From DASVWH01 sp036389715 (GTDB taxonomy: Bacteria > Acidobacteriota > Blastocatellia > Pyrinomonadales > Pyrinomonadaceae), in NCBI GenBank assembly GCA_036389715.1, contig DASVWH010000102.1, forward strand, positions 1 to 22,387: 22,387 nucleotides of DNA, given 5' to 3'. Shown piece by piece: positions 18,693-22,387 of this stretch. How positions within the stretch are numbered: position 1 is the first letter of the stretch; each line of letters opens with the position of its first letter. The notes beneath the pieces are model-generated. The model was given only the letters and a program-made list of their open reading frames with translations, did not search any database and was not told where the DNA came from. The position numbers and the translations under genes were made by a program.

Positions 18693-19970
18693 ATGAAAAA
18701 ACCGGCGCTGCTCATCATCGCCTGTCTCGGCATCGCAGCACCCTTTCATGCACAAGGGCAGAGCGCCGCCCGCTCCTCAGCCGCGCCGGAGCAAGGGGCC
18801 GCGCGGCCTCCCCTCGCGCCCGAGAGCAGCCCGCAGTTGCGGCAAAAGACATTCGAGATTGTCTGGCGCACCATCAGGGATAGGTACTTTGACGCGACCT
18901 TCGGCGGGCTCGATTGGGACAAAGTCAGGGAGCGTTACGCCGGGCAGCTCGCGGCAGTCAAAACGAATGGCGAGCTGTACGCCCTGCTCAACAAAATGCT
19001 GGGCGAGCTTCATGTCTCACATGTCGGCGTCGTACCGCCGGAAGCCATCTCCAAAAGCTCACGGGCTCCGGGCGATGTCGGGATTGGCTTAAGGGCGCTC
19101 GACGGCCTGGCCGTCATCACGAACATCCGGCCAGGCTCTGCGGCCGAGCGCGCGGGGCTGCGCCCTGGCTTCGTCGTCAAGCAGATTGACGAGAACCCGG
19201 TCGAGGTCCAGCAACTGGACGAAGCGATTGAGGCCCTCTCCGGTGAGCCGCAGACGAGGGTCCGCTTAAGCTATCTCGATGAGCAGGAGCGGCTGCGGGA
19301 GGTCACGCTCGAACGCCAGGTCTTGCAGGCAGATATGGACTATTACAAGGGCGTCGGTTTCCACGCGGAGTTCGAGTCCAAGCGCCTGGCGGCTGGCATC
19401 GCCTACATCCGCTTCAGCGAGTTCACCCGGAGCCTCAACAAAAAGATTCGCGCGGCCGTCCTCTCGATGAGCGATGCGCCGGGATTGATTATAGACCTGC
19501 GCGGCAACGGTGGCGGCGACGACGAAGTCGGCATCAAGCTGGCGGGGCTGCTCTTCGCCCGCAGGACCGTCCTGATGATTACCCGGATGCGCCAGCAGGA
19601 TGACGATTATTACCAGGCCCGGCCCGACAAGCATCCGTTTCCCGGCGCGGTCGTTATCCTTCAGGACGAGCTGTCGGGCTCGGCCAGCGAGCAGTTCGCA
19701 GCCGGGATGCAGGAGGCCGGGCGCGCGACCGTCATCGGCACAAAATCGTCCGGCGACGATCTGGACGCAGACTTGAAGAAGCTGCCGACCGGCGCATATC
19801 TCATCTATCCTTACGGGCAGCCGCGAACCCCGAAGGGCGTTGTCATTGAAGGGCGCGGAGTCCTGCCCGACATCGAAGTGAAATTAAGCCGCGCCGGACT
19901 GCTCAAGGGTTATGATGCACAGCTCGACGCGGCCGTCAAATACATTCAGCGCACGGCGCGGCCGCAATAG
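18693..19970 (+). CDS. Exported S41-family peptidase with PDZ domain
   Basis: A 425-residue periplasmic or surface protein related to C-terminal processing peptidases. Signal peptide about 1-22 (AQG before Q23), with a Pro/Ala linker to 47. The N-terminal helical domain (50-115) includes 'LDWDKVRERY' and 'LLNKMLGELHVSHVGV'. The PDZ domain spans about 127-210 ('IRPGSAAERAGLRPGFVVKQID'). The S41 core is 225-420, with 'LIIDLRGNGGG' at 265-275 and nucleophile S330 in 'LSGSASEQFAAGMQ'. The Lys that forms the Ser/Lys dyad in Tsp/CtpA would be at 355, but here it is Asp (TKSSGDD). It is therefore either a tricorn-like S41 enzyme using another base or an inactive relative. It lies inside the pnt cluster, 88 bp after pntAA and 36 bp before pntAB. 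A weak GGCAGGA site precedes the ATG. Confidence 0.88.
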   Translation: MKKPALLIIACLGIAAPFHAQGQSAARSSAAPEQGAARPPLAPESSPQLRQKTFEIVWRTIRDRYFDATFGGLDWDKVRERYAGQLAAVKTNGELYALLNKMLGELHVSHVGVVPPEAISKSSRAPGDVGIGLRALDGLAVITNIRPGSAAERAGLRPGFVVKQIDENPVEVQQLDEAIEALSGEPQTRVRLSYLDEQERLREVTLERQVLQADMDYYKGVGFHAEFESKRLAAGIAYIRFSEFTRSLNKKIRAAVLSMSDAPGLIIDLRGNGGGDDEVGIKLAGLLFARRTVLMITRMRQQDDDYYQARPDKHPFPGAVVILQDELSGSASEQFAAGMQEAGRATVIGTKSSGDDLDADLKKLPTGAYLIYPYGQPRTPKGVVIEGRGVLPDIEVKLSRAGLLKGYDAQLDAAVKYIQRTARPQ

Positions 19971-20006
19971 AACCCGGTTAAAATCGGCCGGAGGGAGAAT
20001 TCGATC

Positions 20007-20333
20007 ATGAGTTCAGAGACCTTGATTCCAGCCCTGTACGTCTTCGCGCTCGCGGCCTTTCTCGGCTACCAGGTCATCTCGCGCGTGCCGCCGCTGCTGC
20101 ATACGCCGCTGATGTCGGCGACGAACGCCATCTCGGGCATCTCGCTGGTCGGCTCAATCGTCACGGCGGGCGCACACTACAACACGATGAGCACGATTCT
20201 CGGCGTCACGGCCGTCGCCTGCGCGACCATCAACGTCGTCGGCGGGTTTATGATTACGGACCGGATGCTGCGGATGTTCAAGCGCAAGAGGACGAACGCC
20301 GCGACCGGCGATAAGGACGAGCGGAAATCGTGA
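20007..20333 (+). CDS. pntAB: NAD(P) transhydrogenase alpha-2 subunit (PntAB, membrane part)
   Basis: A 108-residue inner-membrane subunit with three or four hydrophobic segments: 'LIPALYVFALAAFLGYQVI', 'AISGISLVGSIVTAG', 'TILGVTAVACATINVVGGFM'. It forms part of the proton channel (domain II) of the transhydrogenase. 'RVPPLLHTPLMSATNAISGI' is the family signature. 'GGFMITDRMLRMFKRK' closes the membrane part and is followed by a basic, charged tail. The Shine-Dalgarno site GGAGGGAG lies about 9 nt before the ATG. The stop overlaps the pntB GTG start by 4 bp, so the two are translationally coupled. Confidence 0.93.
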   Translation: MSSETLIPALYVFALAAFLGYQVISRVPPLLHTPLMSATNAISGISLVGSIVTAGAHYNTMSTILGVTAVACATINVVGGFMITDRMLRMFKRKRTNAATGDKDERKS

Positions 20334-21721
20334 ACGACTACACGCGCTATTTCATCGAGTTCACTTACCTGGCGGCTTCCATCCTCTTCATCCTTGGACT
20401 GAAGGGCTTGAGCCATCCCGAGACAGCGAAGCGCGGAATGCACCTGGCCGAGTTCGGGATGCTGCTGGCGATTATCGGCACGCTGCTGCACCAGGAGATC
20501 GTCAGCTACGAATGGATCATCATCGGGCTAGTGGCGGGCTCAATCATCGGCGGGGCGATGGCCTACTGGGTTCCGATGACGGCGATGCCGCAGCGAACGG
20601 CGCTCTCGCACGCCTTCGGGGCGCTGGCCGCCGCGCTCGTCGGTATCTCGGAGTATTACCGCCACGGGGCGAGCTTAGGCCAGTTCAAGATGGGGGCCAT
20701 CGGCTTTGAAGTGATGCTCGGCGCGCTGACGACGACGGGCAGCCTTCTGGCCTTCGCCAAATTGCAGGGCCTAGTGCGCGGCGCTCCGCTGACCTACAAG
20801 GGGCAGAACGTCTTTAACATGACGCTGCTGGCGGCCACCATCGGGGCTTTTCTGTACCTGCTCTTTGTCCCGGCGGCCACGCCCTTCTTCTACATCATGA
20901 CGGGCCTGGCGTTCCTCTTCGGCATCATGCTGGTCCTGCCGATAGGCGCGGCCGACATGCCTGTCGTCATGTCGCTGCTCAATTCCTACGCGGGGCTGGC
21001 GGCGGCCGCGACCGGCTTTGCGCTCTCGAATAACGTGCTCATCATCGCGGGCACGCTCGACGGTTTTTCGGGCTTCATTCTTTCCGTTCTGATGTGCCGC
21101 GCGATGAATCGCTCGATGGGCAACGTGCTCTTCGGCGCCTTCGGCAGCGGGGCTGCGGACGCGGGCGCGGCGGCGGGCGGCCAACAGGGAATGATGCGCG
21201 AAGTCAACCTGGAGGATGTCGCCGTCCAACTGGCTTACGCCAAGCAGGTGGTCTTCGTGCCCGGCTACGGGATGGCGACGGCGCAGGCGCAGCACATCGT
21301 CCGCGAGCTGGCCGACATTCTTGAGAAGAAGGGCGTGACCGTTAAGTATGCGATTCATCCGGTGGCGGGGCGGATGCCCGGACACATGAACGTGCTCCTG
21401 GCCGAAGCCAACGTGCCTTACTCCTCGCTCTACGAGCTGGAGCAGATCAACCCGGATTTTCCGGCGACCGATGTGGCCATCGTCATCGGCGCAAACGATG
21501 TCGTCAACCCGGACGCGCGCGATAATCCGCAGAGCCCGATTGCCGGGATGCCGATTCTCGAAGTTGATCGCGCACGCTCGGTCGTCGTCCTCAAGCGCGG
21601 GCAGGGCCGTGGCTTTTCCGGCATCGAGAACCCGCTTTTCTTCAAGCCCGTGACGGGGATGCTCTACGGCGACGCGAGGGAATCGCTGACGCGCCTCGTC
21701 CAGGCCGTCCAGCATGCTTAA
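20330..21721 (+). CDS. pntB: NAD(P) transhydrogenase beta subunit (PntB)
   Basis: A 463-residue inner-membrane protein. Residues 1-275 hold about nine hydrophobic helices of domain II, with H94 in 'ALSHAFGALAAALVG' at the place of the proton-channel His91 of E. coli PntB, and the conserved 'LLNSYAGLAAAATGFALSNN'. Residues 295-463 are the NADP(H)-binding domain III: 'VPGYGMATAQAQ' (310-321), 'HPVAGRMPGHMN' (343), 'GANDVVNP' (387), 'KRGQGRGFSGIENPLF' (422). All key motifs are intact, so the enzyme should be active. The GTG start overlaps the pntAB stop (GTGA). No clear terminator follows. Confidence 0.96.
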   Translation: MNDYTRYFIEFTYLAASILFILGLKGLSHPETAKRGMHLAEFGMLLAIIGTLLHQEIVSYEWIIIGLVAGSIIGGAMAYWVPMTAMPQRTALSHAFGALAAALVGISEYYRHGASLGQFKMGAIGFEVMLGALTTTGSLLAFAKLQGLVRGAPLTYKGQNVFNMTLLAATIGAFLYLLFVPAATPFFYIMTGLAFLFGIMLVLPIGAADMPVVMSLLNSYAGLAAAATGFALSNNVLIIAGTLDGFSGFILSVLMCRAMNRSMGNVLFGAFGSGAADAGAAAGGQQGMMREVNLEDVAVQLAYAKQVVFVPGYGMATAQAQHIVRELADILEKKGVTVKYAIHPVAGRMPGHMNVLLAEANVPYSSLYELEQINPDFPATDVAIVIGANDVVNPDARDNPQSPIAGMPILEVDRARSVVVLKRGQGRGFSGIENPLFFKPVTGMLYGDARESLTRLVQAVQHA

Positions 21722-21965
21722 GAGGCCGGAGCGACTTACGCGTGCGCGGGGGCTTTCCCGTCGAAATCCGATTAAACATTTCATCTCCCGGCTTCGTATA
21801 ACCCCTCCGCGAGAAAATCTTCCCCTTAGTCCTTCGGCATGCCGCGCGCTCCGGGGCCAGAGATTATCGCGAGCGATGAGCCAACGAGTACCAGCCGGGC
21901 CGCCATCGAAGTGTCCTTATAAGACCGAAGACCCCCAAATCAGGAACAACCAAAACGGAGGATAA
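21722..21965. other. Intergenic region before the M28-like gene
   Basis: 244 bp with no convincing gene. It holds the ribosome-binding site of the M28-like gene at its end (about 21955-21962) and a TATAAG sequence near 21918 that could be part of a -10 box, without a matching -35. Confidence 0.4.
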
Positions 21966-22387
21966 ATGCGAAGATTCGCTCTGATATTTCTACTCGCGGG
22001 TATGCTGGCGACGCCGCTGCCGGGCGTTTACGGGCAGCGCAGAAGCAGCAACGGCGCGAGTGCCGCCGCCGCTGCCGCGCCCGTCAGCCGCGCAGCCGCG
22101 CAGATTACAGCCGCTCAATTGAGGGACTACCTTTCTTTCATCGCTTCGGACGAGATGGAGGGACGCGACACGCCCTCGCGCGGCCTCGATACGGTCGCCA
22201 AGTTCATCGCACTGAATCTCTCGCGCTGGGGACTGAAACCGGCGGGCGACAACGGCACTTTCTTCCAGCGCATCAGCATGCAGCGCCAGAAAATAGACCC
22301 GGCCAATACGCGCGCCGAAATCAGCGGCCAGGGCTTCAGCTACGGCGAAGATTTCCTCGCTCCGACCATCGCCGGGACGGTCGCGGG
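21966..22387 (+). CDS. M28-like secreted metallopeptidase, N-terminal part (cut by window end)
   Basis: Only the first 140 codons are present. The signal peptide is about 1-23 (VYG before Q24), followed by a Ser/Ala-rich stretch. Then comes 'ITAAQLRDYLSFIASDEMEG', the typical N-terminal opening of secreted M28 (Zn-dependent aminopeptidase) proteins, followed by 'SRGLDTVAKFIALNLSRWGL' and 'FFQRISM'. The zinc-binding residues would lie beyond the window, so the class is inferred from the opening alone. An ACGGAGGA site 3 nt before the ATG is strong. It is 244 bp after pntB and probably has its own promoter. Confidence 0.75.
   Translation, partial: MRRFALIFLLAGMLATPLPGVYGQRRSSNGASAAAAAAPVSRAAAQITAAQLRDYLSFIASDEMEGRDTPSRGLDTVAKFIALNLSRWGLKPAGDNGTFFQRISMQRQKIDPANTRAEISGQGFSYGEDFLAPTIAGTVA

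Overview
The window is GC-rich bacterial chromosome with normal operons and strong Shine-Dalgarno sites. The gene set points to Acidobacteriota, probably Blastocatellia or a relative. The clues are a large Oar-type TonB-dependent receptor with an N-terminal carboxypeptidase-regulatory-like domain, a secreted beta-propeller-like protein ending in a domain resembling the 'Solibacter' C-terminal family (TIGR03437), a FecR protein with W/Y-rich repeats, a GH63-type glucosidase and a three-gene proton-translocating transhydrogenase. The taxonomic call is inference; no rRNA or marker gene is present. I see no IS element, phage module or CRISPR array.

Layout. Positions 144-1039 (+) hold a GNAT acetyltransferase and a small low-complexity protein, followed by a hairpin between convergent genes. 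Positions 1154-8033 (-) hold a D-2-hydroxyacid dehydrogenase and four exported proteins: the propeller protein with its small upstream partner, the FecR-domain protein with an EPRP-repeat tail, and a small secreted protein. Positions 8221-10182 (-) hold an APC permease followed 33 bp later by an AhpD-like gene. Positions 10226-16052 (-) hold the TonB-dependent receptor and the glucosidase. Positions 16139-16717 (-) hold a consensus promoter, tRNA-Glu(CUC) and an HNH protein. Positions 16878-21721 (+) hold a His-rich glycine-zipper protein and a pnt cluster whose pntAA is split from pntAB-pntB by an S41 peptidase. An M28-type peptidase gene starts at 21966 and runs off the window.

The main discovery is at 8221-8790. 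A naive translation gives two short ORFs, but they are in the same frame and separated only by one UGA. The UGA falls exactly on the second catalytic cysteine of the AhpD CxxC motif (C92-x-x-U95, with E80 and H99 conserved). A perfect 7-bp hairpin with a GU-containing loop starts 10 nt after the UGA, as expected for a bacterial SECIS element. I therefore annotate one 189-residue selenoprotein of the AhpD/peroxidase-related family.

A second, genome-scale pattern is that seven of eight predicted exported proteins carry Gln at the predicted first mature residue. This resembles the pyroglutamate 'Q-rule' described for Bacteroidetes.
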